From assembly GCF_000420325.1 (NCBI RefSeq), contig NZ_ATUS01000001.1:438463-502462 (forward strand): a DNA stretch of 64,000 bases, in the 5' to 3' direction. This DNA is from Spongiibacter tropicus DSM 19543 (lineage in GTDB: Bacteria; Pseudomonadota; Gammaproteobacteria; Pseudomonadales; Spongiibacteraceae). Numbering within the stretch: the first letter of the stretch is position 1; each line of letters starts with the position of its first letter. Shown in pieces: positions 1 to 8,975 of this stretch. The notes beneath the pieces were generated by a model, which saw only the letters and a list, made by a program, of their open reading frames with translations, did no database searches and was not told where the DNA came from. The position numbers and the translations under genes are program-made.

Positions 1-2
1 TG

Positions 3-1508
3 CTCGCCCGAAACTATATTCTTAATCCACACCTGCTCAGTATTGAACGTGAAGCAGACCAACGTGATATAGAACGCTTCACTCACGCCATTGACCATTA
101 TCGCGAAAACCTTGAAAGCCGCATAAAACGCATCTACGCAGCGGCCGGTGTGCTGCAGAATCTCGGCGGCACAATAAACTGGTCCCCGATTGTTCTCGAC
201 CTCGCCCACATCGGCGGTTACGAAGAGCTGGACTATTTCATTCTCGCCGACAAAAGCGGTGACAATGCCGTGATGCGAGTCGGCGAACTGGTCGATAAGG
301 CAGACACACCGCCCTCTCCCCGCGCCTTGAGCGAAGTGCTGAAGAAAATTATCGCCCAGCTCGACAGTACGGATGGCGCTACGACCTCGGGATTGATGGT
401 CAGCCAGGCCGATGGCCCGCTGGTTTATGCGGCGGGACGGGCAAGCTGGAACACCGATAAATTACCCGCAATCTATGCCGCCGTCCGGCGATTAAGCCCA
501 GCGATGATCGAAGAGCTAGGGGAACACCTGGGCTTGTCTGTGGAGGCCCTGAGTCTTGCCGACAGTAAGAACCAGAGAAAGCACTACGGTGTGGGGCTGG
601 GACAACGCAGTGATGCCGATACGCTTTACGCTGAACTGCATGATCGCAATGACAATCACATTCTCTCTCTTAAATTCAACACGGCTCCCCGGGCTTTTGA
701 CGAAAGAACATTCAGCCCCACCATTGTCGCCGCATTGAGTTTCTCGATTCTGGCTTGGGGTCTGATCTTGCTGGTCATGCGCCACAGCATCGTCAAGCCC
801 ATTCAACAACTCACCGCGACTATGCGACGTGTGCGACAGACCAGTAATTACGGAGAACGCTTTGAATACCGGCACCGGGATGAACTGGGCAAGCTGGTGG
901 ACGAATGTAATGAACTGCTCAACCACGTTGGCGGACATACCCAGCAGTTGGAAAACTACTCGTATAAAGACTCGCTGACCGGTATTGGTAATCGACGTCT
1001 GTTCCAGGAGCGTCTGGATTATCAGTGGCGGCTCTCACAGCGCAAACACATGCCGCTCAGCGCAATTGTTTTCGATCTGGACTACTTCAAGCAATACAAT
1101 GATCTGTATGGGCATGAGGGCGGCGACACCGTGCTCAAGGTATTTGCCTCGCTGTTGCAAGAGGTCTTCACACGCGACACCGACGTCGTCGCTCGGACGG
1201 GCGGAGAGGAATTTATCGTGCTGCTGCTCGACGCCGATTACCACTGTGCAGAGTTGATGGCAGAGCGTACGCTGAATGCGCTTCGTCAGCGCCATATTCC
1301 GCATGCCGGGGCAGCTCACCGCGGCCAGGTCTCCGCCAGTGCCGGCGTTTCCAGCCTGACGCCTGACGAGAGCAACAGCCAGGAGCAGCTTATCCGACAG
1401 GCTGACAAAGCGTTGTACCGCGCCAAGCAATTGGGACGTGACAATGTCGCCGTGTACGAGTCCTCATCGCTGCAACTGATCAATAACACGCACAAATCCC
1501 AGCCGTAA
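3..1508 (+). CDS. Diguanylate cyclase with HAMP and GGDEF domains (5' end outside window)
   Basis: Makes cyclic-di-GMP from two GTP at the inner membrane. The reading frame is open to the left edge, so the N-terminus is missing; 501 residues are visible. Seen in order: an extracytoplasmic sensor region, a transmembrane helix near visible residues 240-260, a HAMP linker, then the cyclase domain. The active site is GGEEF (visible residues 400-404). An RDTD inhibitory site lies five residues before it, so the enzyme should be active and product-inhibited. It ends in a bidirectional terminator shared with the opposing wax synthase gene. It lies about 18 kb from the cellulose promoters; any role in activating BcsA is inference. 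Confidence 0.93.
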   Translation, partial: LARNYILNPHLLSIEREADQRDIERFTHAIDHYRENLESRIKRIYAAAGVLQNLGGTINWSPIVLDLAHIGGYEELDYFILADKSGDNAVMRVGELVDKADTPPSPRALSEVLKKIIAQLDSTDGATTSGLMVSQADGPLVYAAGRASWNTDKLPAIYAAVRRLSPAMIEELGEHLGLSVEALSLADSKNQRKHYGVGLGQRSDADTLYAELHDRNDNHILSLKFNTAPRAFDERTFSPTIVAALSFSILAWGLILLVMRHSIVKPIQQLTATMRRVRQTSNYGERFEYRHRDELGKLVDECNELLNHVGGHTQQLENYSYKDSLTGIGNRRLFQERLDYQWRLSQRKHMPLSAIVFDLDYFKQYNDLYGHEGGDTVLKVFASLLQEVFTRDTDVVARTGGEEFIVLLLDADYHCAELMAERTLNALRQRHIPHAGAAHRGQVSASAGVSSLTPDESNSQEQLIRQADKALYRAKQLGRDNVAVYESSSLQLINNTHKSQP

Positions 1509-1511
1509 AAA

Positions 1512-1540
1512 AACCGCTACCCCCAACGGGGATAGCGGTT
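1512..1540. terminator. Bidirectional intrinsic terminator between convergent genes
   Basis: An 8-bp stem (AACCGCTA with TAGCGGTT) extends through one mismatch into CCCC/GGGG around an AAC loop. It is flanked by an A-run on the left and TCTTTT on the right, so it can serve the cyclase gene and the opposing wax synthase gene. Confidence 0.8.
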
Positions 1541-1561
1541 CTCTTTTACTCCAATCACGGC

Positions 1562-3274
1562 TTATTTTTCAGCGCTGAGTGCCACGACATTGCTGGCTGC
1601 GGCGTCGCTGCCGCCAAACAGTGAGCTGACTTTGTCGCCATCCGCTTTAGCGGCTGTTGCCTTGGCCGCGCTGCTCCGCTTGCCGCTCGACGCCGCCTTC
1701 TTGGCTGTGGCACGCTTGGGCGCTGCGGCTTCGCTGCTCTTGCTCGACGATGCCTTACTTGAACGCGCTTTGCGAACGGGGGCCTTAGCTTTGCCAGCGG
1801 CCCGCTTTGGTGCCGGTTTCTTCTTGGCAGCCTCCGCAGCCTCTGCATCCGCCTTCTCTGCCGCTTTCACCGCCGCCAGCAAGTCTGCAAACGCTTCTTC
1901 AGCACACTGGCGATAGAAGGCGGGGTCTGGCATGGAGTCGCGATCGCCGAGAATCGACATCGTCACAACACCACAGGCACTGTAGATCAGATGGAACAAA
2001 CCAACGCCCGGTGTCAGCAGGCCCAAGCCGTAGTAGCGAACCATTTTTGCGCCCGCCGAGTACAGCGGGAACGGCGGCCCCGCCACATTCGACACCACCG
2101 AGCTGATACCCAGCGGCAGGTGCTGTGTCAGCTCGTTGTTAACATAGGTGTTGACCAGCGGGCGGGTCAGCGCGGGAGCCATCACGCCAGCAAGACACAA
2201 AACGTCAACCAGCGGCGAGTTCTCTCCGTAGACCTTGGCATCCTGCGAGCCCTTGTGGACCGCCTTCAAACGCTCCAGCGGATCATCAAGCTCGGTGTGC
2301 ACTTCAACAAATACCGAGCCGATCTGGTTGTTCTCATCAGACACGCCGCGGCGAGTCCGCATATTCAAGGGGATAGATACCGCCAGGCTGTCATCAGGCA
2401 GCTCCTCGTGATGCTTGAGGTACTTGCGCATTGCGCCACCCACCACCGCCAACACCACGTCATTGATTTTTACGTCGGCGTAATTCTTGATGATTTTAAA
2501 ATCATCCAGCGGAAACTCGGCGGCCTCAAAAACGCGATACGGCCCTACCGGTTTGTTGAAGCGGGTTCTGGGCGAGGCAATCGGCGGCATGGGAATCTGT
2601 TTGCGGGCCACACCCCACGCCATCTTGCCGAGGTCTCTCAATGTGCTCGCCGCGCTACCGACCATTTTGACGGTATTCTTGACCTGATTGATCGCCGTCG
2701 CCGTGCCCAGGTACAAGGAACTGGGCGCCACATCGACCATGACGGTATCCGGTCCTTCCGGCACCGCCGCGGGGTCCGCTTCCAAATCGTGAATCACCGA
2801 CATGATTGACGAACCACCGGCGCCATCAACCAGCGAGTGGTGCATCTTGGTATAGATGGCAAAACCACCCTTGGGGACACCCGGAATATTATCCAGCCCC
2901 TCGATGATATAGGCCTCCCACAGCGGACGTGACATATCCAGTGGACGGGCATGCAGACGGGCAATCAAAATACAGAGCTGGCGCCAGTCACCGGGCTGAG
3001 GAAGCGCGAGGTGCCGAATGTGGAATTCCACGTCGAAATTGGCATCTTGCACCCAATAGGGGCGATCAAGATTCCCCGGCACCTTGACGAGGCGCGAGCG
3101 AAAGATCGAGTGCTTCTTGAGTCGACGTTCGAAATTGGCAATCACACCCTTGAAGCGCACGAAGCCACCCGGCGCCGTCGAAGGGTCGTAAATCCCCATA
3201 CCGCCCACATGCTGAGGCGTGTTGGGGTGCTCCAGATTGACAAATGCCGAGTCGAGTATACCTAGTTGCTTCAT
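1562..3274 (-). CDS. Wax ester synthase/diacylglycerol acyltransferase with basic C-terminal tail
   Basis: Transfers an acyl group from acyl-CoA to a fatty alcohol or diacylglycerol, making storage wax esters or triacylglycerol. The family signature HHxxxDG is present as HHSLVDG (residues 145-151), and the remaining sequence to about residue 470 follows the WS/DGAT family. The last 100 residues (471-570) are unusual: a Lys/Ala/Ser-rich segment with AAKKKPAPKRAAG-like blocks, resembling histone H1-like tails of AlgP or the phasin PhaF. Typical family members are roughly 450-480 aa. The start is ATG with AGGTG about 10 nt upstream. It is monocistronic by spacing. Function of the core is secure; the tail function is unknown. 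Confidence 0.93.
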   Translation of the reverse strand: MKQLGILDSAFVNLEHPNTPQHVGGMGIYDPSTAPGGFVRFKGVIANFERRLKKHSIFRSRLVKVPGNLDRPYWVQDANFDVEFHIRHLALPQPGDWRQLCILIARLHARPLDMSRPLWEAYIIEGLDNIPGVPKGGFAIYTKMHHSLVDGAGGSSIMSVIHDLEADPAAVPEGPDTVMVDVAPSSLYLGTATAINQVKNTVKMVGSAASTLRDLGKMAWGVARKQIPMPPIASPRTRFNKPVGPYRVFEAAEFPLDDFKIIKNYADVKINDVVLAVVGGAMRKYLKHHEELPDDSLAVSIPLNMRTRRGVSDENNQIGSVFVEVHTELDDPLERLKAVHKGSQDAKVYGENSPLVDVLCLAGVMAPALTRPLVNTYVNNELTQHLPLGISSVVSNVAGPPFPLYSAGAKMVRYYGLGLLTPGVGLFHLIYSACGVVTMSILGDRDSMPDPAFYRQCAEEAFADLLAAVKAAEKADAEAAEAAKKKPAPKRAAGKAKAPVRKARSSKASSSKSSEAAAPKRATAKKAASSGKRSSAAKATAAKADGDKVSSLFGGSDAAASNVVALSAEK

Positions 3275-3330
3275 GCCTGATCACACCTCGTTAATTATTA
3301 TCCCTGACTGCCTGACCACCTGCGCGGCAG

Positions 3331-3346
3331 GGAAAATCCATTTTCC
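3331..3346. repeat. Perfect 7-2-7 inverted repeat upstream of wax synthase
   Basis: GGAAAAT-CC-ATTTTCC lies about 57 bp upstream of the wax synthase start, in the gap after trhO. It could be an operator. No T-run follows, so it is unlikely to be a terminator. Confidence 0.4.
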
Positions 3347-3487
3347 AACAGCGCGGTGTTGCTTATCGGCCCTAAGGCCAGCCAAGCACCGGGAATGCAC
3401 ATATCATTCCAAAAGTGTAACAGCGCTGCACAAACTAACGGTAGCACACATACCCGTTAACGCGACATAGTGCCCAAAAAGGTGCAC

Positions 3488-4426
3488 TCACTGCGACCGT
3501 CGCTGTCGCTCCGGCGGCGGTGCACCGACATGAGGAACCTGACGCTGACGCGCCAGCTCCACCTGTTTCTGACGATCGCGGAAGCGCTTGCGCTGCTCCT
3601 CGGTCAATGTTTCGTAACAGGACGGACAGCTTACCCCTTCCTCAAATTGCGGGTGCCGGCGGTCCTCGTCACTGATCGGGTGACGACAGCCATGGCACAG
3701 TGCATAACTGCCCACTTCCAGTCCCTGCTTTACGGAGACGCGGTTGTCGAAAACAAAACACTCGCCTTCCCACAGGCTGGACTGCGCATCCACCTCTTCG
3801 AGGTACTTCAGGATGCCACCCTCAAGGTGGTAGACCTCGTCGAAACCTTCCTGTTTCATAAATGCCGAGGCTTTTTCGCAACGAATGCCGCCTGTGCAAA
3901 ACATCGCGACTTTCTTGTGCTTTTCAGGATCGTAATGCTCGCGCACATACTCGGGAAACTCACGGAAGGTCGCCGTTTTGGGATCAACGGCGCCCTTGAA
4001 CGTACCGATTTCCACCTCGTAATCATTGCGCGTATCAATCAACAGCACTTCGGGGTCAGAGATCAGGGCATTCCAGTCGCGGGGTTTCACATAGGTTCCA
4101 ACCACATGGTTGGGATCAATACCCTCGATACCCATGGTCACAATCTCTTTTTTGAGCTTGACCTTCATGCGGTAGAAAGGCTGCGCCTCGTCGTAGGACT
4201 CTTTATGAACAAGATCCACCAGACGCGGATCGCTGCGCAGCTCACTTAACAGGCTGTCGATAGCGTCTCTGGAGCCCGCTACGGTGCCGTTGATCCCCTC
4301 TTCGGCCAGCAGCAAGGTGCCACGAACCCCCAAATCCAGGCAGCGCTGCAACAGCGGTTCGCGCTTCTCCCGGTAATCGGGCAAGGTCACAAATTTATAC
4401 AGGGCAGCAACAACTATCTGACTCAT
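3488..4426 (-). CDS. trhO: Rhodanese-family tRNA uridine(34) hydroxylase TrhO
   Basis: Hydroxylates U34 of certain tRNAs in the cytoplasm, the oxygen-dependent first step towards cmo5U. The 312-residue protein has the YceA N-terminal domain, then a rhodanese domain with the loop CTGGIRC (catalytic C177, second Cys C183), and a C-terminal Cys-rich stretch (CHGC...CPSC). The ATG at 4426 is chosen because the bolA stop overlaps it as ATGA, indicating translational coupling; longer upstream starts would run into bolA. Length and motifs match the family. Confidence 0.93.
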   Translation of the reverse strand: MSQIVVAALYKFVTLPDYREKREPLLQRCLDLGVRGTLLLAEEGINGTVAGSRDAIDSLLSELRSDPRLVDLVHKESYDEAQPFYRMKVKLKKEIVTMGIEGIDPNHVVGTYVKPRDWNALISDPEVLLIDTRNDYEVEIGTFKGAVDPKTATFREFPEYVREHYDPEKHKKVAMFCTGGIRCEKASAFMKQEGFDEVYHLEGGILKYLEEVDAQSSLWEGECFVFDNRVSVKQGLEVGSYALCHGCRHPISDEDRRHPQFEEGVSCPSCYETLTEEQRKRFRDRQKQVELARQRQVPHVGAPPPERQRRSQ

Positions 4427-4749
4427 TTGGCAGCGGCCTCGCGCTTGCTGCCACCCAGACACTGCGGCGAGTCCGGCACCGTGGACTGCGCCTGCCATTC
4501 ATCCGGAGAGAAGAGGTGCAAAGCCAGTGCGTGCACCGGCCCGGCCAGTTCGTCGGCCAGCGCGGCGTACACGGCTTGATGACGGGCTACGCGTCGTTTG
4601 CCATCAAAAGCCGCGGAAACCAGTACGACCTTGAAATGGGTCTCTGAATTGGCGGGCACACTGTGCATGTGGCTTTCGTTGATGAGTTCGAGGTGAGACG
4701 GGTCAAACCCGGCAAGCAGTTTTTCGCGAATCGCCTGCTCAATCTGCAT
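4423..4749 (-). CDS. bolA: BolA family protein
   Basis: A small cytoplasmic regulator that partners monothiol glutaredoxins in Fe-S metabolism and affects cell shape in stationary phase. The 108-residue product matches BolA along its length, including the [15 protein letters not shown] core and the [11 protein letters not shown]-terminal signature. The ATG at 4749 has AGGAG 8 nt upstream; a start eight codons earlier lacks this support. It forms an ATGA overlap with trhO and probably a two-gene operon. Confidence 0.92.
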   Translation of the reverse strand: MQIEQAIREKLLAGFDPSHLELINESHMHSVPANSETHFKVVLVSAAFDGKRRVARHQAVYAALADELAGPVHALALHLFSPDEWQAQSTVPDSPQCLGGSKREAAAK

Positions 4750-4819
4750 GGTGGTCAACTCCTGTGAATACACCGGGTATTATACACCCGATTCACAGTG
4801 TAGGCCGCGTCGAATTGAC

Positions 4820-5845
4820 TCAGCTCGGCGCGATCACCGCCCCCAGCCTCGCCTTCAGCAGGCCAGCATCTTCCGCCAGCCCCAAACGCAGATACCCCCA
4901 TTCACCGCAGCGATATACGCGGCTCAGAATGCCCTGTGCAAGCAGTGCCGAGGCCCAGTCGTCCGCACGTCTCAGCGGCAGTCGATAACTGTTAAACAGC
5001 GCTTGAGACTGGCAGGCAACAGCCTCCCCACCGAACAGCGCCGCCCACAGGGCGGCCTGTTCACCGGACGCCCGCAGCAGTCGCCGCTGGTTTGTCTGCT
5101 GCCAGTCGCTGTCAGCAAACAATTGCGCGCCTAGGTATTGGGCCGCCCGGTTAATGGGCCAGGGCCCCAGCAAACGCGCCAGGCGATCGAGACATTCAGG
5201 CGCGGCGAGTGCCGCCCCGAGACGCAGGCCAGGCAAGCCAAAGAATTTCCCGACCGAGCGCAGCAACACTACCCTGCCACTGTCCAGCAAGGCATTGGCC
5301 TGATAGTCCGGGTAACCGTCCACATAGGCCTGATCCACCACCATCAGTCCGTTGTCCGGTAATAAGGCCAACCATTCCCGAAGCTGGGCAACGGGAATGC
5401 AATGTCCATCCGGATTATTCGGGCTGACCAGCACCAGATAGCGAATCGGTTTTTCTATCAGCAGTGCGGCCACGTCGCCGTCATTGTCAAAGCGATGCAG
5501 CCGATGTCCGGCCTGCTGCCAACGGTAGGCATGTTCTTCGTAAGCGACGCTGGGGAGCAACACCTCGCCCAAGGGATACAGCTCTGGCAGCAACTGAATA
5601 ATCGGTTGGCTGCCGCTGCTCAGCAATAGCTGCTCAGGAGCAAGCTGATAGTAGCTCGCCGCAGCACTCTGTAGCACGGGACAGTCATAGGGCAGCTCCT
5701 GCCAGACGTCCTCGGGAATCGGGGGTACAGGCCAGGGCCAGGGATTCACGCCAGTAGCCAGATTCAACAGCGGCTGCGGCATTGCCGCCGGGTATCTCAC
5801 ATAGCGCGGATCACCACCGTGAACGGGCTGCAAGCCATCACTCAC
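4820..5845 (-). CDS. cobD: Threonine-phosphate decarboxylase (Salmonella CobD; Pseudomonas CobC)
   Basis: A PLP enzyme that decarboxylates L-threonine O-3-phosphate to aminopropanol phosphate for the lower loop of cobalamin. The 341-residue protein is a fold-type I aminotransferase. It has SPNNPDG, an Asp in VVDQAYVD for the PLP nitrogen (about D171), and the Schiff-base lysine K200 in SVGKFFGLPGLRLG. The GTG start at 5845 overlaps the cbiB stop as GTGA, so the pair is coupled. The frame extends upstream but only inside cbiB. The pair stands apart from other cob genes here, which suggests a partial or dispersed pathway. Confidence 0.9.
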   Translation of the reverse strand: MSDGLQPVHGGDPRYVRYPAAMPQPLLNLATGVNPWPWPVPPIPEDVWQELPYDCPVLQSAAASYYQLAPEQLLLSSGSQPIIQLLPELYPLGEVLLPSVAYEEHAYRWQQAGHRLHRFDNDGDVAALLIEKPIRYLVLVSPNNPDGHCIPVAQLREWLALLPDNGLMVVDQAYVDGYPDYQANALLDSGRVVLLRSVGKFFGLPGLRLGAALAAPECLDRLARLLGPWPINRAAQYLGAQLFADSDWQQTNQRRLLRASGEQAALWAALFGGEAVACQSQALFNSYRLPLRRADDWASALLAQGILSRVYRCGEWGYLRLGLAEDAGLLKARLGAVIAPS

Positions 5846-6795
5846 AGCTGAATATTCCACAACAGGATCACCAGCAGCCACAGCAGGCAGAGCTGATCCA
5901 CCAGTCGCAAACCACGGCTCAAGTCTCCGGGCGCGGCAGCACGCCCCTGCCCCAGCGTTGCACGCGGCTGCCACTCGCCGTGATAGCGGGCGCCACCACC
6001 CAGTTGAATCCCCAGTGCCGACGCGCCGCTGGCCATCACAGCACCAGCATTAAGGCTTTTCCAGCTCCAGCCCTGCATAAACTGGCGGCGAACGCTGCCG
6101 GGCGACAGGCGAAGCAATGCAAAACCCAGGGCCGTGAGCTGTGCCGGGAAGAAATTCAGCACATCATCCAGACGCGCGGCAAGGCGGCCAAAATATAAAA
6201 AGCGGGTACTGCGATACCCCCACATGGCGTCCAGAGTGTTCGCCAGACGATGCATAATCACCATCACCGGCCCGCCAAGGGCATACCAGAACAGCGAGGC
6301 AAACAGCGCATCGCTGCTGTTTTCCAACAGCGACTCACAGGCCGCCGTCGCGACCTGCTGCTGATCCAGCTCAGCGGTATCGCGGCTGACAATCAGCGAA
6401 AGCGCCTGTCGGGCGCGCGGCTCATCACTGGCAAGAAGCGCCCGTTCAATAGGCCAGATATGCTCGCGCATACTTTGCCAGCCAATTGCCAGATACAGCA
6501 GCGCCGCATCCAGCAAAACACCCAGCACCGGCCAATGTGCCGACACCCAGCGCGTAAGCAGATAGACCAGTGCCAATAACGGCAACACCGCCACAAGCCA
6601 GGCCAGCGCGCCGCGCCAAATCTGTCGTGACGGAGTCTGCCGCTCGGATGCCGGAGAATTCAAACGCGCTTCCAGCCACTGGGCGATACGCCCAAACCAC
6701 ACCAGTGGGTGCGCGCGCGCGGGTTCGCCAAGAAAGCGGTCCAGCAGAACCGCAAGCAATACAGCCGCAGCGGTGGCAGAGATGGATACAGTCAT
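5842..6795 (-). CDS. cbiB: Adenosylcobinamide-phosphate synthase CbiB
   Basis: An integral inner-membrane protein that attaches aminopropanol (phosphate) to adenosylcobyric acid. The 317-residue sequence has the family N-terminus LLDRFLGEPARAHPLVWFGR and several hydrophobic helices. It overlaps the downstream threonine-phosphate decarboxylase gene by four bases, and the two products act in consecutive steps. Oddly, the bases just before the ATG read ATCCCTCCTC: a CCTCC stretch resembling the anti-Shine-Dalgarno sequence, and no purine-rich site is visible. The 94-bp upstream gap is too short for a full cobalamin riboswitch and I see none. Confidence 0.92.
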   Translation of the reverse strand: MTVSISATAAAVLLAVLLDRFLGEPARAHPLVWFGRIAQWLEARLNSPASERQTPSRQIWRGALAWLVAVLPLLALVYLLTRWVSAHWPVLGVLLDAALLYLAIGWQSMREHIWPIERALLASDEPRARQALSLIVSRDTAELDQQQVATAACESLLENSSDALFASLFWYALGGPVMVIMHRLANTLDAMWGYRSTRFLYFGRLAARLDDVLNFFPAQLTALGFALLRLSPGSVRRQFMQGWSWKSLNAGAVMASGASALGIQLGGGARYHGEWQPRATLGQGRAAAPGDLSRGLRLVDQLCLLWLLVILLWNIQL

Positions 6796-6889
6796 GAGGA
6801 GGGATCAACTAACACAACAATCAGGCCGGGACTTTAATCGTCCGCCCAAGCAGGGGTCAAGGCAAAAACATGGCGGCGGTCACCGCAGC

Positions 6890-7645
6890 TCAATTCGGCA
6901 AGCGGTAAAACTCGGCGGCATTTTCCCAGAGCACCCGCCTTGCACCGTCGTCTCCTAAGGTGTTGCCAATGATTTCGATATCCACAGGGTTGAACGGTCT
7001 CGGCGAGCGAGTCGACGGCAGGTCTGTACCGAACATCAACGCCTGAGGATTGATGTCGTAGAGTCGCCTCAGCACTTGGCTCACAGCAAAATCCACCCGT
7101 CCGAACCCGGTGGCCTTCACCCGCACGCCCTTCTCTACCAGACGATACAGCAGCGGCAGGCCTTTTTTGCTCAGCCCGAGATGGTCAATGCTCACCGCAG
7201 GTAATCGATACAAGGCGGTTTCAAGCTCGCCCAAGTGACGACTGTCGCAATAAATCTCGGCGTGCCAACCGAGCATTTCGTGCACGCGCTCGGCAAAATA
7301 GCTCAGGTGTTCAACGGCCTCCCGACCGCCGCGCCGTACATTAAAACGCAGAGCCCGAACCCGGCAGGCATCGAGAGCCATCAGCGATTCGTCGGAGACA
7401 TCGAGAGGCAACTGGGTAACGCCGACAAAGTGCGGGCCAAGATTGGCCAACGCGGCCTGCAGGTAAGACTGATCAAAACTCTGGAAAGAACCGGAGACCA
7501 CGGCTCCACCACCAATCCCCAGCTCGACCGTCTGACCGACGTAGTCATCGACGGTATAGGGATCGGGAAGATAGCCTTCGTTACTGACCAATGGGTACGC
7601 CGGGTCAATAATGTGCAGGTGCGCATCGAAAATCATGTGATCCAT
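6890..7645 (-). CDS. Amidohydrolase-family TIM-barrel metal hydrolase
   Basis: A 251-residue cytoplasmic protein of the amidohydrolase-2 superfamily, which includes lactonases such as 2-pyrone-4,6-dicarboxylate lactonase. Seen: the N-terminal metal motif DAHLHI (residues 5-10), FNVRRGG in the middle, SIDHLG, and MFGTDLPSTR near the C-terminus with the conserved Asp. No signal peptide. The ATG at 7645 has AGGA about 7 nt upstream. It follows the bcs-linked glycosyltransferase by 103 bp and precedes cbiB by 94 bp; neither neighbour reveals the substrate. Confidence 0.82.
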   Translation of the reverse strand: MDHMIFDAHLHIIDPAYPLVSNEGYLPDPYTVDDYVGQTVELGIGGGAVVSGSFQSFDQSYLQAALANLGPHFVGVTQLPLDVSDESLMALDACRVRALRFNVRRGGREAVEHLSYFAERVHEMLGWHAEIYCDSRHLGELETALYRLPAVSIDHLGLSKKGLPLLYRLVEKGVRVKATGFGRVDFAVSQVLRRLYDINPQALMFGTDLPSTRSPRPFNPVDIEIIGNTLGDDGARRVLWENAAEFYRLPN

Positions 7646-7748
7646 GACGCCGTCCTCTTTGCGGGGCAGCACTATTTATTTGATCAAAAAACAGCCAGAC
7701 ACAACAAAATGGCAGAATTCCAAAGGCAATGCAAACCGCAACACTCTG

Positions 7749-8975
7749 CTACTCAGCAGCGGGAAAACGGTTCTTAGCGGCAATCCATTGGGACATATAG
7801 CGGTGGCTGCGCAGGCTGTGGTGACGCAGCATGGCGCCGATGAAATTGGCCTTTCTGCCGGCATCACGCTCGACCGAAAGCGTACTTAAACGCTCTCTAA
7901 GCTGCCGTAAATGGGATTGTCGATCAAAGCGCGTCAGCAGCGCATCACCGCGCTGCTGGGCCTGCTGCCAAGCAGTAGCGTCTCGATACAGGGCGACGCA
8001 GGCGTCAACAAACGCCTCCGGCGTATCGGCAAGGTAACCGCCCCAGGTCTCTGAGTTCCCCATCCCCTCCGCACCCACCGCAGAGGTCACCGAGGGCGTC
8101 CCGCACTCCATCGCCTCCAGCAGCTTACCTTTCTGTCCTGCGCCAAAGCGCAGCGGCGCCAGGCAGAGTTTGGCGTCTCGCATCACTGCTCTGGCATCGG
8201 GCGCCCAGCCCTTAATCAGAAACCCCAGCTTGTCATTGTGTAGTTGCATCGCTTTGGGCGGTGGGTAAGCGCCGTAGACATGGCATTCCGCCTCCGGCAG
8301 GCGCTTGCGCAGCGCGGGCCAGATTTCCCGCCGCAGATACTGCAGGGCATCCCAATTGGGCGCGTGGCGGTAATTGCCAATACACAGACAGTGCTGACGC
8401 TCGTCAAAGTCCGAGGCGGGCTGACGCCCCTCGCTGAGCAAAGGGTAGTAATGAAGCAGCGACGCCGACACGCCGTAGTGCTGTTGCAGCAGTGTCATTT
8501 CGTAGTCGGAAATGATCAGGCTCAGATCACTGCGCCAGATCGCCGCCAGTTCCCGCTGCGCCAGCTCGCTGTGCAGCTCCGGTTCGCCGCCGCGCTTGAT
8601 GGCCTGCTGGCGGGCTTCACGCAGGCTGTGTAAATCCTGAGTATCGAGCACGCGCAACGCTTCTGGACAGACCTCTTCTACCCGCCAGGAAAATTGCTCT
8701 TCACTCAGAAAGCGATCAAAGATCACCAGCTCCGGTTGCAGCTTAGCGAGCTGGGCATTGAAGCTGTCGCAGTTCAGGCGAATTTCCAGCTCGTCGATAC
8801 CCAGTGCAGACAGGTCTGCCCGATGCGGCGACAACTGTGCCGCGCTGGACACCGTCACCTGCCAACCCCAGGCCTGCAGCGCCTGAATCAAATCCATGCT
8901 GCGCGACCCCGCCGCCGATGAGCGGGGTTCGGGCCAGACATGGCCGATAAACAAGGCGCGCTTCACTGGGGACAT
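7749..8975 (-). CDS. Glycosyltransferase (GT4-like) fused into the bcs operon
   Basis: A 408-residue soluble GT-B protein. The N-terminal domain begins ALFIGHVWPEPRSSAAGSR. The C-terminal nucleotide-sugar domain has APLRFGAGQKGKLLEAMECG followed by GTPSVTSAVGAEGM, the pattern of the Glyco_trans_1_4 group. No membrane segment is evident. Its ATG (8973-8975) overlaps the bcsC stop as TGATG, so it is translated from the cellulose-operon transcript. A GT4 enzyme is not part of the E. coli bcs operon. Its acceptor could be the cellulose, a co-produced polysaccharide, or a Bcs protein, and cannot be told from sequence. Confidence 0.88.
   Translation of the reverse strand: MSPVKRALFIGHVWPEPRSSAAGSRSMDLIQALQAWGWQVTVSSAAQLSPHRADLSALGIDELEIRLNCDSFNAQLAKLQPELVIFDRFLSEEQFSWRVEEVCPEALRVLDTQDLHSLREARQQAIKRGGEPELHSELAQRELAAIWRSDLSLIISDYEMTLLQQHYGVSASLLHYYPLLSEGRQPASDFDERQHCLCIGNYRHAPNWDALQYLRREIWPALRKRLPEAECHVYGAYPPPKAMQLHNDKLGFLIKGWAPDARAVMRDAKLCLAPLRFGAGQKGKLLEAMECGTPSVTSAVGAEGMGNSETWGGYLADTPEAFVDACVALYRDATAWQQAQQRGDALLTRFDRQSHLRQLRERLSTLSVERDAGRKANFIGAMLRHHSLRSHRYMSQWIAAKNRFPAAE

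Noticed and set aside
3469-3489. Small AGTGC/GCACT inverted repeat at the end of trhO as a terminator
   Set aside because: Five-base arms, no T-run in either direction.
3470-4249. Plus-strand frame opposite trhO
   Set aside because: Antisense shadow; trhO has the catalytic rhodanese motif and coupling to bolA.
6796-6889. Cobalamin riboswitch upstream of cbiB
   Set aside because: The gap is only 94 bp and shows no B12-box-like core or fitting stems.
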